A stretch of DNA of 13,929 nt from the NCBI GenBank assembly GCA_022793355.1, contig JAAWCR010000098.1, positions 1-13,929 on the forward strand, in the 5' to 3' direction. The stretch is from Lawsonibacter sp. (GTDB taxonomy: Bacteria; Bacillota; Clostridia; Oscillospirales; Oscillospiraceae). Within the stretch, counting starts at the first letter, position 1; every line of letters begins with the position of its first letter. This document shows positions 7,669 to 13,929 of this stretch, piece by piece. The notes beneath the pieces were generated by a model that worked only from the letters and a program-made list of their open reading frames with translations, was not told the DNA's origin and made no database searches. Made by a program: the position numbers and the translations under genes.

Positions 7669-7980
7669 TCACTGCGTTTTTTTCAACTCTGCAATCTCTC
7701 CGCTGTGCCGCTTCACCACGGCATAGATTACATCCACCTTGTCCCTGGTCTCCTCGGCCAGCTCCTCCAGCGTGTCCAGCCGCTCAACAACCCGGGCGTG
7801 GCCCTCGGACAGCAGATTCAGCTGCCGCTGCACATCCACATCCAGACGGACCTTGATCCCCGAAACATCCGCTTCTACCCGGTCTATGCGCTGCTCCATA
7901 CGGTCCATACGCCGGTCGATGCAATCGACCTTTTCCGTGAGCATTTCCAGCATTCCAAGAATTTTTTCTTCATTATTCAT
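7669..7980 (-). CDS. Small uncharacterised coiled-coil protein, 103 aa
   Basis: I do not recognise a named function. The product is highly charged and nearly all helical. Hydrophobic residues at heptad spacing run from about residue 7 to 46 (ILGMLEMLTEKVDCIDRRM then MEQRIDRVEADV). A break follows around GHARV near 60, then a second helical stretch (RLDTLEELAEETRDKVDVIY) and the C terminus HSGEIAELKKTQ. No signal peptide or membrane segment is present. The pattern suggests an oligomerising cytoplasmic coiled coil; similar short proteins are common in Clostridia, often without assigned roles. The ATG at 7980 has AGGAGG 8 bases upstream, whereas an in-frame ATG at 8010 has none. The gene starts 42 bp after the NhaC-type transporter gene, so it is probably on the same transcript. 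Any link to transport is inferred from position only. Confidence 0.8.
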   Translation of the reverse strand: MNNEEKILGMLEMLTEKVDCIDRRMDRMEQRIDRVEADVSGIKVRLDVDVQRQLNLLSEGHARVVERLDTLEELAEETRDKVDVIYAVVKRHSGEIAELKKTQ

Positions 7981-8022
7981 TGGCGCGTCCTCCTTCCCGG
8001 TCTCTGACATACGGCGTTTCTG

Positions 8023-9342
8023 TTACGTTCTCTTTCCCGCGCCCACCAAAATATAAACAATGGAGACCACGGCCAGCAGATATGGGTAGTACAGGCAGGG
8101 CATAATCTGGAAGGCGGACAGCGCACCGCCAGAGGCGGAGATGGCCACCAGCATCTGAGCGCCGTAGGGGATGATGCCCTGGAACACACAGGAGGATGTA
8201 TCCAGCAGGGAGGCGGACTCCTTGGGCTGAATGCCGTACTCCTCGCTGATTTCCTTTGCAATGGGACCGGCCATCACAATAGCCACGGTGTTGTTGGCGG
8301 TGGCGATATCCATGGCTCCCACCAGCAGCCCCACGCCCAGACGGCCGCCCACCCGACCCTGGAATACCCGGCGGATAAAGGCCAGCAGGGCCTCGAAACC
8401 ACCGAACTCCCGGATCAGGGCGCACATGGCGGACACCAGGACGGTGACCATAATGGTCTCAAACATGCCGGCGGCGCCGGAGCCCATGCCGCCCAGCAGG
8501 GACATAAAGTCCACCGTCCCGGTAGGCAGAACAATGGCCGCGCCGGCCAGAATGCCCACCAGCAGCACCACAAACACATTCAGCCCGGCGATGCCGCCCA
8601 CCAGCACCAGCACATAGGGGATGAGCAGCAGCAGGTTGTAGTCGGGGATGTCGATCTGCCCCACCCCTGCGCTGATGGACTGCGCCAAGATCACCGCAAG
8701 GGTGGCGACGGCGGCGGGCAGGGCAATCTTAAAGTTAGCCCGAAACTTGTCCCGCATCTCACAGCCCTGAGTGTTGCAGGCGGCGATGGTGGTATCTGAA
8801 ATGAAGGACAGATTGTCGCCAAACATAGCCCCGCCCATGACAGAGCCCACGCACAGGGCCAGGGAGAAGCCGGAGACGTTGGCCACCGCTGCGGCGATGG
8901 GGGTAATCAGGGTGATGGTGCCCACAGAGGTGCCCATAGCGGTGGACACAAAGCAGGCCGCCACAAACAACACCGCCACCGAGGCCCAGGCGGGGGTGAC
9001 GGACAGCAGGAAATAGGCCACCGCCTCGGCGCTGCTGCGCCCGGTGACACCCACAAACACGCCGGCTACCAGGAAGATCAGTATCATGGTCATGATATTT
9101 TTATCTCCCACGCCCTGGGCCATAACGGCCAGCTTGTCGTCAAACTTCAGGTTCCGGTTTTGCAGGCAGGCCACCAGCAGGGCCACCATGAACACCACCA
9201 CAATGGGGATGTTGTAAAAGGCCATTTCAATGCGCAGGATGTACTCAAAAACCAGGCCCATGCCCAGGTACAAAATCAGAAACACCACGATGGGCAGTAG
9301 CGCCGCCAGATTTTTCTCCGGTTTTTTCTCTCTCGTATCCAC
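8023..9342 (-). CDS. NhaC-family Na+/H+ antiporter-type membrane protein (439 aa)
   Basis: This polytopic inner-membrane protein probably exchanges Na+ (or an organic solute) against protons or another ion. Many hydrophobic segments are visible from residue 12 onward. The family signature GDNLSFISDTT is at about 175-185, matching the NhaC GDxxSPxSDTT element. A second half-motif, MDIATANNTVAIVMAGP, and LLDTSSCVFQGIIPYGAQ lie near the C terminus, consistent with the inverted-repeat transporter fold. The start is GTG at 9342, with GGGAGG 9 bases upstream and only 28 bases downstream of a predicted transcription start. A longer in-frame extension exists upstream, but it is the opposite-frame shadow of the next transporter gene. 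The true substrate cannot be read from sequence, since NhaC relatives also include malate/lactate exchangers. Confidence 0.9.
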   Translation of the reverse strand: MDTREKKPEKNLAALLPIVVFLILYLGMGLVFEYILRIEMAFYNIPIVVVFMVALLVACLQNRNLKFDDKLAVMAQGVGDKNIMTMILIFLVAGVFVGVTGRSSAEAVAYFLLSVTPAWASVAVLFVAACFVSTAMGTSVGTITLITPIAAAVANVSGFSLALCVGSVMGGAMFGDNLSFISDTTIAACNTQGCEMRDKFRANFKIALPAAVATLAVILAQSISAGVGQIDIPDYNLLLLIPYVLVLVGGIAGLNVFVVLLVGILAGAAIVLPTGTVDFMSLLGGMGSGAAGMFETIMVTVLVSAMCALIREFGGFEALLAFIRRVFQGRVGGRLGVGLLVGAMDIATANNTVAIVMAGPIAKEISEEYGIQPKESASLLDTSSCVFQGIIPYGAQMLVAISASGGALSAFQIMPCLYYPYLLAVVSIVYILVGAGKRT

Positions 9343-9376
9343 AGTAAATATCCTCCCTTTTCTCCCAGGTTCTTTT

Positions 9377-9405
9377 ATTCTAGTGGAAACTTCCCGCTGT
9401 GTCAA
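9377..9405 (-). promoter_or_regulatory. Sigma-A promoter of the downstream NhaC-type gene
   Basis: On the minus strand TTGACA (9405-9400) is separated by 17 bases from TAGAAT (9382-9377). This is a perfect -35 and a five-of-six -10. Transcription would start near 9370, giving a leader of about 28 bases that carries the GGGAGG site and GTG start. The promoter overlaps the short gap between the two transporter genes, so the second gene can be expressed independently. Confidence 0.88.
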
Positions 9406-9413
9406 TGCGTTTT

Positions 9414-10742
9414 TCAACCTTTTGTCCTGGTCTCCGGGCGGCGGCGCTCCGCTCTCCGGCTCACGAACCAGCACCACAGGGGCACGAGGTAGAGGTAGAA
9501 GGACAGCGGCAGGGCGGCGGCGCTCACCTCCATGGTGGTCAGAGGGACGCTGGCCGCAATGGCCCAAGGCACCAGCCCGGCCAGGTTGATGACGGAGTTG
9601 CCGATGTTGGCGGCCAGCTCCAGGGGCGGACGGTCCCGGTACTCCTCCCCCATCAGCTGCGCGCTCATGACAATCCCCACCGTCTGGTTGCAGAACAGGG
9701 CGCAGCAGCCCAGGGACACCGCAATATGGGCGGTAAAGAGGCCGAAACGCTCCACCAGCGCCCCTACCCGCCCGGTCACCGGGGCCAGCAGGCCGGTGCC
9801 GTTGAACATCCCAGAGTAGGCGCAGGACAAGATTACAATCAGTACCACGCTGACCATAGAAATCAGGCCGCCCCCGGACATCAGCTCCGAAAGTGTCTCC
9901 AGGGCGGGGCGGTAGCCCAGAACGCAGGCGCGCAGCAGCTCCTCCGCCGGCAGCCCCTGGAGGAAAATGGCGCAGCCGGCCGCCAGCACGCAGCTGACGG
10001 AGATGGAGACGACGGTGCTCACCTTCAGCCAGGGCAGGAGAAGCAGGGCTGCGGCGGGCAGGGCGGCAGGCCAGGTCAGCACGAAGCCCTCCTCCAGAGC
10101 GGAGAGGATCTGAGGGTCTACCCCCCGGATGGGGTACAGGACGGACAGTCCTCCATAGAGCGCAAGGGACGCCAGAAGGGGGACGGCGGTGTCCCGCCAC
10201 ATCCGCAGCTGAAACTCCCGCTGGCTCACATGCGCCACCGCCGCCGTCAGGGCCGAGGAAGAAGAGGCCGGCGACAGCCGCTCTCCGAAATAGATGCCCG
10301 ACATAATGGCCCCCGCCGTTACCGGCAGGCTGGCCCCGCTGCCCCGGGCGATGGTCATAAGAATGACCCCCGCCGTCCCCACCACGCCGAAGCAGCTGCC
10401 AAAGGCCAGGCTGAACACCGCCGACAGCAGAAAAGCCGCCAGCACAAAGGTGCCCGGCGTAATGAGCCGCACCCCCGTGCAGACAAAAAAGGCCACTGTC
10501 CCCCCGGCCCGCCACAGGGCGGTGAGCAGGCCCAGCAGCAGCAGGATGCGCAGCACCTTAAAGGAAGTCCGCATTCCCCCCGCCGCCATATTCAGCAGCG
10601 CGGGTACCGGCGTTCCACGGCGGACCCCCACCGCAAAAAAGCAGAAAAACCCCGCCAGCAGGGCCCAGTACAGGGGGAGTCCCCTGACCATGCACCCCGC
10701 CACGCAGAGCAGAAAGATTCCAAATGCCGCAAGCAAATCCAT
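9414..10742 (-). CDS. Second NhaC-family transporter (442 aa)
   Basis: This hydrophobic polytopic membrane protein has about ten or more membrane segments. It is related to the NhaC family through GIYFGERLSPASSSSALTAA at about 149-168, the counterpart of the GDxxSPxSDTT element, and through LCNQTVG-like and NIGNSVINLAGLVPWAI segments in the second half. It differs clearly from the neighbouring transporter: the SDTT is replaced by SSSS. It is therefore not a recent duplicate and may carry a different substrate. The ATG at 10742 has GGAGGG 7 bases upstream and lies about 24 bases after a predicted transcription start. The C terminus is a basic tail (RRAERRRPETRTKG), expected in the cytoplasm. 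Ion specificity is unproven. Confidence 0.88.
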   Translation of the reverse strand: MDLLAAFGIFLLCVAGCMVRGLPLYWALLAGFFCFFAVGVRRGTPVPALLNMAAGGMRTSFKVLRILLLLGLLTALWRAGGTVAFFVCTGVRLITPGTFVLAAFLLSAVFSLAFGSCFGVVGTAGVILMTIARGSGASLPVTAGAIMSGIYFGERLSPASSSSALTAAVAHVSQREFQLRMWRDTAVPLLASLALYGGLSVLYPIRGVDPQILSALEEGFVLTWPAALPAAALLLLPWLKVSTVVSISVSCVLAAGCAIFLQGLPAEELLRACVLGYRPALETLSELMSGGGLISMVSVVLIVILSCAYSGMFNGTGLLAPVTGRVGALVERFGLFTAHIAVSLGCCALFCNQTVGIVMSAQLMGEEYRDRPPLELAANIGNSVINLAGLVPWAIAASVPLTTMEVSAAALPLSFYLYLVPLWCWFVSRRAERRRPETRTKG

Positions 10743-10773
10743 ATTTTATCCCTCCGTTTTTTATTCCGGGGAG

Positions 10774-10802
10774 ATTGTATCACCTCCGGCCCGCTTTGTC
10801 AC
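10774..10802 (-). promoter_or_regulatory. Sigma-A promoter of the 442-aa transporter gene
   Basis: On the minus strand GTGACA (10802-10797) and TACAAT (10779-10774) are 17 bases apart, and a TG one base before the -10 makes it an extended -10. The predicted transcription start is near 10767. It lies back to back with the plus-strand kinase promoter, 45 bp away, so one regulator could act on both. Confidence 0.85.
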
Positions 10803-10823
10803 CCTTTTTCGTCCGGTTCCCCC

Positions 10824-10852
10824 TTTTCTTTTTTTCCTCCTTGTGGTATACT
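10824..10852 (+). promoter_or_regulatory. Extended -10 promoter of the kinase gene
   Basis: TGGTATACT (10844-10852) is an extended -10 element. At 17 bases upstream lies a weak -35, TTTTCT (10824-10829), within a pyrimidine-rich tract. Transcription would begin at about 10859, which makes the ATG at 10858 nearly leaderless and favours the TTG at 10888 as the kinase start. Confidence 0.65.
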
Positions 10853-10887
10853 ACAAAATGAATTTGTATGTAAAGGTTGGGAACACT

Positions 10888-11397
10888 TTGGATAATGTCA
10901 CCCTCATCGGCATGCCGGGTTCGGGAAAGAGCACCGTGGGCGTACTGCTGGCCAAGCTGCTGGGCTATCAGTTTCTGGATGTGGACCTGCTCATTCAGGA
11001 GCGGGAGGGAGCTCTGCTCCAGGAGATACTGGACCTGCGGGGGACGGCGGCCTTCCTGGATGCCGAGGAGGCGGCGGTGCGCACCCTGAACTGCCGCCGC
11101 ACCGTCATCGCCCCGGGGGGCAGCGCCATATGCCGGGAGGGGGCCGCTCTCCATCTCCAGCGGCTGGGACCGGTGGTCTACCTCAACGTCCCCCTGGAGG
11201 AGCTGACAAAGCGCATCCGAAACTTGTCCACCCGGGGCATCGCCATGGAGCCGGGCCAGACCCTGGCCGACGTGATGGCTTTCCGGGACCCCCTTTACCG
11301 CAAATACGCCGGTCTGATCATCGACTGTCCCCCTGGGCAGGAGCTGGCCGACACCGCCCGGCTCGTCATGCAGCGGCTGTGCCACGCCGGGCAGTAA
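10888..11397 (+). CDS. Shikimate-kinase-like P-loop kinase (169 aa)
   Basis: The product belongs to the AroK/shikimate kinase family, whose canonical members phosphorylate shikimate in aromatic amino acid synthesis. Visible elements are Walker A GMPGSGKST (8-16), the DVD pair (31-33), a GG motif as PGGSA (76-80), a lid region with R116, and the RDPLY substrate-side Arg (R133). The family FRxxE motif is here FLDAE (56-60), so the Arg that contacts shikimate is replaced by Leu, and GGG is GGS. This points to a divergent subfamily, and shikimate may not be the substrate. The TTG at 10888 is chosen because its protein begins LDNVTLIG, the family's usual start distance, and because the promoter at 10824-10852 would start transcription near 10859. 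AAAGG at 10872-10876 is an acceptable though distant site. The alternative is ATG at 10858 (179 aa). No other aro gene is nearby. Confidence 0.85.
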   Translation: MDNVTLIGMPGSGKSTVGVLLAKLLGYQFLDVDLLIQEREGALLQEILDLRGTAAFLDAEEAAVRTLNCRRTVIAPGGSAICREGAALHLQRLGPVVYLNVPLEELTKRIRNLSTRGIAMEPGQTLADVMAFRDPLYRKYAGLIIDCPPGQELADTARLVMQRLCHAGQ

Positions 11398-11427
11398 CCG
11401 CCCCAGCCCGCAGGGAAAAGCGCGGGC

Positions 11428-11484
11428 CGGACGGGCGCGGACATTCCGCCCGTAGTCAGAGCAAAGGCTCTGCCCTACCGTCCG
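11428..11484 (+). other. Multi-hairpin structure ahead of the helicase gene
   Basis: An outer 7-bp stem (11428-11434 against 11478-11484) encloses two smaller hairpins: 11437-11441 against 11445-11449, and 11457-11462 against 11467-11472. This would form a three-way junction just before the AAAGGAAG ribosome binding site. An alternative 7-bp stem (11431-11437 against 11447-11453) competes with it. No T run follows, so it is not a terminator on either strand. It could be an mRNA leader structure for the helicase or a dispersed REP-like element; sequence alone does not decide. Confidence 0.55.
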
Positions 11485-11505
11485 AACAAAAAAAGGAAGT
11501 ATTTC

Positions 11506-13401
11506 ATGCAGTTTAACGACCTGGGGCTCAGCGCCCCCATCTTGAAGGCCCTGGAGGAGCAGGGCTATGAAAAACCCTCTCCCATCCAGGAGAAGGCCAT
11601 CCCCCCCGCCCTGGCCGGGCGGGACGTGCTGGGCTGCGCCCAGACGGGCACAGGCAAGACCTGCGCCTTCGCCACGCCGATTTTGCAGCGCCTGAAAACC
11701 GTTGCCGGCCCCAAACGGCCCATCCGGGCTTTGATCCTCACCCCCACCCGGGAGCTGGCCATTCAGATCGGCGAGAGCTTTGACGCTTATGGCAAGTACC
11801 TCAAGCTGCGCCACACCGTCATCTTCGGCGGCGTGGGTCAGAACCCCCAGGTGGAGGCTCTGAAAAAGGGGGTAGACATTCTGGTGGCCACCCCCGGGCG
11901 GCTCATGGACCTCCACGACCAGGGCTTTGTCTCGCTGGAGAGCCTGGAAATCTTCGTGCTGGACGAGGCCGACCGGATGCTGGACATGGGCTTCATCCAT
12001 GACGTACGGAAAATTTTAAAGTGGCTGCCCCAGAAGAAGCAAACCCTCTTTTTCTCCGCCACCATGCCCCCGGAGATCACCGCCCTGGTGAACTCTCTGC
12101 TGAAAAACCCCGCCAGGGTGGCGGTGGACCCCATCTCCTCCCCGGTGGAGGTGATCCGCCAGAGCGTCTACCTGGTGGACAAGGGGAACAAGACCAATCT
12201 GCTGGCCCATCTTATGGAGCAGAAGCGGGTGAAAAACGCCCTAGTCTTTACCCGCACCAAGCACGGAGCCAACAAGGTGGCCCGGGACTTGGGCAGGGCG
12301 GGCATCTCCGCCGCCGCCATCCACGGCAACAAGAGCCAGACCGCCCGGCAGCAGGCTCTGGCCGACTTCAAGGCAGGCAGGCTCCGCTGCCTGGTGGCCA
12401 CCGACATCGCCGCCCGGGGACTGGACATTGAGGAGCTGTCCCACGTGTTCAACTACAATCTGCCCGAGGTGCCGGAAACCTACGTCCACCGCATCGGCCG
12501 CACCGGCCGGGCGGGCCGGGAGGGCGAAGCCATCGCCTTCTGCGACTTTGGGGAAAAACCGCTGCTTCGGGACATTGAAAAGCTCATCGGCAAAAAGGTG
12601 CCCCTGGTGGAAAGCCACCCCTACCCCATGCAGATCTTCGAGGCCCCCAAACGGGATAAAAACGGCAAAATCATCAACGAGGAGGACGCTGAGGCCCGGG
12701 CCGCGGCCCGGGAGCTGCGCCGCCAGCGGGACGAGGCCCGGAAGGCCGCCGAACAGGCCGGACGGGAGGCCGCCCAGCCCTCCGCCGGAGCCGCCGAAGC
12801 CCCGGACGCCCCCAAGCGGAAACGCCGCCGGAGAAAAAAGAACGGCGAGGCCCGCCCCGAGACCGCCGCCCTCCGCCCCGCCGCCGCGGAGGAGCCCGAA
12901 TCTCCGCCCCCCTCCCCTCCCAAGCGGGGCGTGCGGGCTGGTGCGCTCATCGACACCGGCGATTCTATGCCCAACACCGACTTCCACCGGCCCAATCCCC
13001 TGGACAGCGACGTCATTATGGACGCCACCGCCCGGCTTTTGGCCCCCCGGCGGTCGCTGCTGTCCGGCCTTCTGCCCAAGGCGGCAGAGAAGCCCAAAAA
13101 GCAGGAAAACGCAAAAAAACAGGCCCAGCCCCAAAAGGCTAAGCCGGTGAAGGTCGAGGGATCTAAAAAGGAACCAAAGGCCCGGCCCGCGCAGCAGCCA
13201 AAGAAAGCAGCCAGTCCCGTCAAGGCCCGGGAGAAAAAGGCGGTTCCCATCCCTCAGCCGCAGAAAAAGTCCGCTTCCAGGCCTCCCCGCCGGGACCGCC
13301 CTCGGGGCATGCCCCCCGAACCGCCCCGGAAAAACCAGCCCAAGGACTCCACCGAACAGGCCAGCTTGATGAAGCCCTATTATCTGGATATCGGGAGATA
13401 A
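11506..13401 (+). CDS. DEAD-box ATP-dependent RNA helicase with long basic C-terminal tail
   Basis: This is a cytoplasmic RNA helicase of the RhlE/CsdA/DeaD-like group, which remodels RNA in ribosome assembly, decay or cold adaptation. The core is complete in residues 1-380: Q motif (Y21 to Q28), motif I AQTGTGKT (45-52), Ia PTRELA (80-85), Ib TPGR (129-132), II DEAD (153-156), III SAT (184-186), IV LVFTR (246-250), V ATDIAARGLD (298-307) and VI HRIGRTGR (328-335). Residues 381-631 are a low-complexity tail rich in Ala, Pro, Lys and Arg, including a KRKRRRRKK block at 438-446. Two ordered-looking islands interrupt it, near 479-520 and at the extreme C terminus (SLMKPYYLDIGR). The tail probably binds RNA. 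The ATG at 11506 has AGGAAG 6 bases upstream. No separate promoter is evident, so it may be read from the kinase promoter. The exact subfamily is uncertain. Confidence 0.95.
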   Translation: MQFNDLGLSAPILKALEEQGYEKPSPIQEKAIPPALAGRDVLGCAQTGTGKTCAFATPILQRLKTVAGPKRPIRALILTPTRELAIQIGESFDAYGKYLKLRHTVIFGGVGQNPQVEALKKGVDILVATPGRLMDLHDQGFVSLESLEIFVLDEADRMLDMGFIHDVRKILKWLPQKKQTLFFSATMPPEITALVNSLLKNPARVAVDPISSPVEVIRQSVYLVDKGNKTNLLAHLMEQKRVKNALVFTRTKHGANKVARDLGRAGISAAAIHGNKSQTARQQALADFKAGRLRCLVATDIAARGLDIEELSHVFNYNLPEVPETYVHRIGRTGRAGREGEAIAFCDFGEKPLLRDIEKLIGKKVPLVESHPYPMQIFEAPKRDKNGKIINEEDAEARAAARELRRQRDEARKAAEQAGREAAQPSAGAAEAPDAPKRKRRRRKKNGEARPETAALRPAAAEEPESPPPSPPKRGVRAGALIDTGDSMPNTDFHRPNPLDSDVIMDATARLLAPRRSLLSGLLPKAAEKPKKQENAKKQAQPQKAKPVKVEGSKKEPKARPAQQPKKAASPVKAREKKAVPIPQPQKKSASRPPRRDRPRGMPPEPPRKNQPKDSTEQASLMKPYYLDIGR

Positions 13402-13429
13402 CAGGCGCAGAAGAAAGGAGGTCCGATCT

Positions 13430-13576
13430 ATGCCAAGTGAAGCCGAGATCACAATGATCCAGAAAGCTGCCATGTATGACCTGATCGAGATTTTAGAAAC
13501 GAACCCCGAGAAGAGCTATACACCAGAGGAACTGAAAAAAATAATTCGCGCGTATATTTCCGGAAAAGAAAAATAA
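13430..13576 (+). CDS. Small hypothetical protein, 48 aa
   Basis: I do not recognise this protein. It begins MPSEAEITMIQKAAMYDLI and ends AYISGKEK. The sequence suggests two amphipathic helices joined at NPEKSYTPEE. There is no signal peptide, cysteine or membrane segment. The ribosome binding site AAAGGAGG (13414-13421) is close to ideal, 8 bases from the ATG, which is strong evidence that it is translated. It lies 28 bp after the helicase stop and 21 bp before the CoA-transferase start, in the same direction. GC is about 41% (60 of 147 bases), far below its neighbours, and it uses codons such as ATA and TTA that are scarce around it. Confidence 0.8.
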   Translation: MPSEAEITMIQKAAMYDLIEILETNPEKSYTPEELKKIIRAYISGKEK

Positions 13577-13597
13577 TCGGATATGGAGGAGATTATC

Positions 13598-13929
13598 ATG
13601 GATTACCAGGCTCTTTATCAGCAGAAGCTCACCACCCCGGAGCAGGCCGTCAAGGCAGTCAAGTCCGGCGACTGGGTGGACTATGGCTGGTGCACCAACC
13701 ACCCCGTAGCCCTGGACCGCGCCCTGGCCGCCCGGAAGGACGAGCTCACCGACGTGAAGGTGCGCGGAGGCGTTACCATGTGGATGCCCGAGATCGCCAA
13801 GGCGGAGGACGCCGGGGCCCACTTCACCTGGAACTCCTGGCACTGCTCCGGCATCGACCGGAAAATCATCGGCAAGGGGATGGGCTTTTTCGCCCCCATG
13901 CGCTACTCCGAGCTGCCCCGGTTCTACCG
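13598..13929 (+). CDS. Acetyl-CoA hydrolase/transferase family, probably butyryl-CoA:acetate CoA-transferase (5' part)
   Basis: The first 110 residues are visible and the gene runs off the right edge. The N terminus resembles butyryl-CoA:acetate CoA-transferases of gut butyrate producers: KSGDWVDYGWCTNHPVALDR (about 22-41), DVKVRGGVTMWMPEI (52-66), HFTWNSWHCSGIDRK (75-89) and FFAPMRYSELPRFY (97-110). That enzyme moves CoA from butyryl-CoA to acetate in the last step of fermentative butyrate formation. The catalytic Glu and CoA-binding parts lie outside the window, so 4-hydroxybutyrate or another acyl-CoA transferase is possible. The ATG at 13598 has GGAGGA 7 bases upstream; an in-frame ATG at 13583 has no site of its own. 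No terminator separates it from the small gene. Confidence 0.85.
   Translation, partial: MDYQALYQQKLTTPEQAVKAVKSGDWVDYGWCTNHPVALDRALAARKDELTDVKVRGGVTMWMPEIAKAEDAGAHFTWNSWHCSGIDRKIIGKGMGFFAPMRYSELPRFY

Noticed and set aside
9343..10515. In-frame upstream extension of the 439-aa transporter gene to 830 codons
   Set aside because: The extension is Gly/Arg/Pro-rich, overlaps the other transporter gene in a different frame, and precedes the GTG start that has its own promoter and GGGAGG site.
9399..10895. A 498-codon plus-strand frame over the 442-aa transporter gene
   Set aside because: Its His/Gln/Gly/Arg-rich composition is typical of an antisense shadow in high-GC DNA. The minus frame has membrane segments and the NhaC motif.
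10780..12000. 406-codon minus-strand frame over the kinase and helicase start
   Set aside because: It runs antisense to two recognised genes and across their spacer, and shows no family features.
12241..13473. Long minus-strand frame over the helicase
   Set aside because: It is an antisense shadow of the DEAD-box gene, which has all its motifs on the plus strand.
1..13929. Search for tRNA, rRNA, insertion sequences, phage or integrase genes
   Set aside because: None was recognised by eye. A tRNAscan or Rfam run would be needed to exclude small RNAs fully.

Overview
The window looks like chromosomal DNA from a GC-rich, butyrate-producing member of the Clostridia, most likely Oscillospiraceae of the Flavonifractor/Lawsonibacter/Pseudoflavonifractor type. 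The reasons are a dgt-dnaG-rpoD cluster without rpsU, strong AGGAGG-type ribosome binding sites, an acetyl/butyryl-CoA transferase-like gene at the right edge, and high GC throughout. The genus is inferred from gene character, not from any search.

Left block, minus strand (1-8000): the first codons of an unknown gene leave the window at the left edge. A strong hairpin terminator (101-130) follows the 3' end of a four-gene cluster that reads right to left: dgt (dNTP triphosphohydrolase), dnaG (primase, TTG start), rpoD (primary sigma factor, 4-base ATGA overlap with dnaG), then a 1017-residue Sel1-repeat protein 45 bp downstream. dgt, dnaG and rpoD tie nucleotide pools, replication priming and housekeeping transcription together. 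The Sel1 giant is the unusual member. It contains 24 gapless 36-residue repeats in a three-repeat (108-residue, 324-bp) higher-order pattern with regularly placed cysteines, and ends in a Pro/Ala linker and a basic-hydrophobic tail. It is the best candidate here for something undescribed.

Middle block, minus strand (7669-10742): two clearly different NhaC-family transporters lie in tandem, each with its own recognisable sigma-A promoter, followed by a 103-residue coiled-coil protein and a hairpin terminator. A 262-bp intergenic stretch with a very AT-rich core separates this block from dgt.

Right block, plus strand (10824-13929): divergently from the transporters runs a shikimate-kinase-like gene that lacks the usual shikimate-binding Arg of FRxxE. 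A 108-bp spacer capable of forming a multi-hairpin structure follows, then a DEAD-box RNA helicase with a 250-residue basic, low-complexity tail. Next is an AT-rich 48-codon small gene with an excellent ribosome binding site, and finally the 5' end of a butyryl-CoA:acetate CoA-transferase-like gene cut by the window edge. No terminator is visible between the kinase and the CoA-transferase, so they may share transcripts.

No tRNA, rRNA, CRISPR array, insertion sequence or phage gene was seen. Most of the window is ordinary core genome. The unusual parts are the Sel1 array, the divergent kinase, the structured helicase leader, the helicase tail and the small gene.
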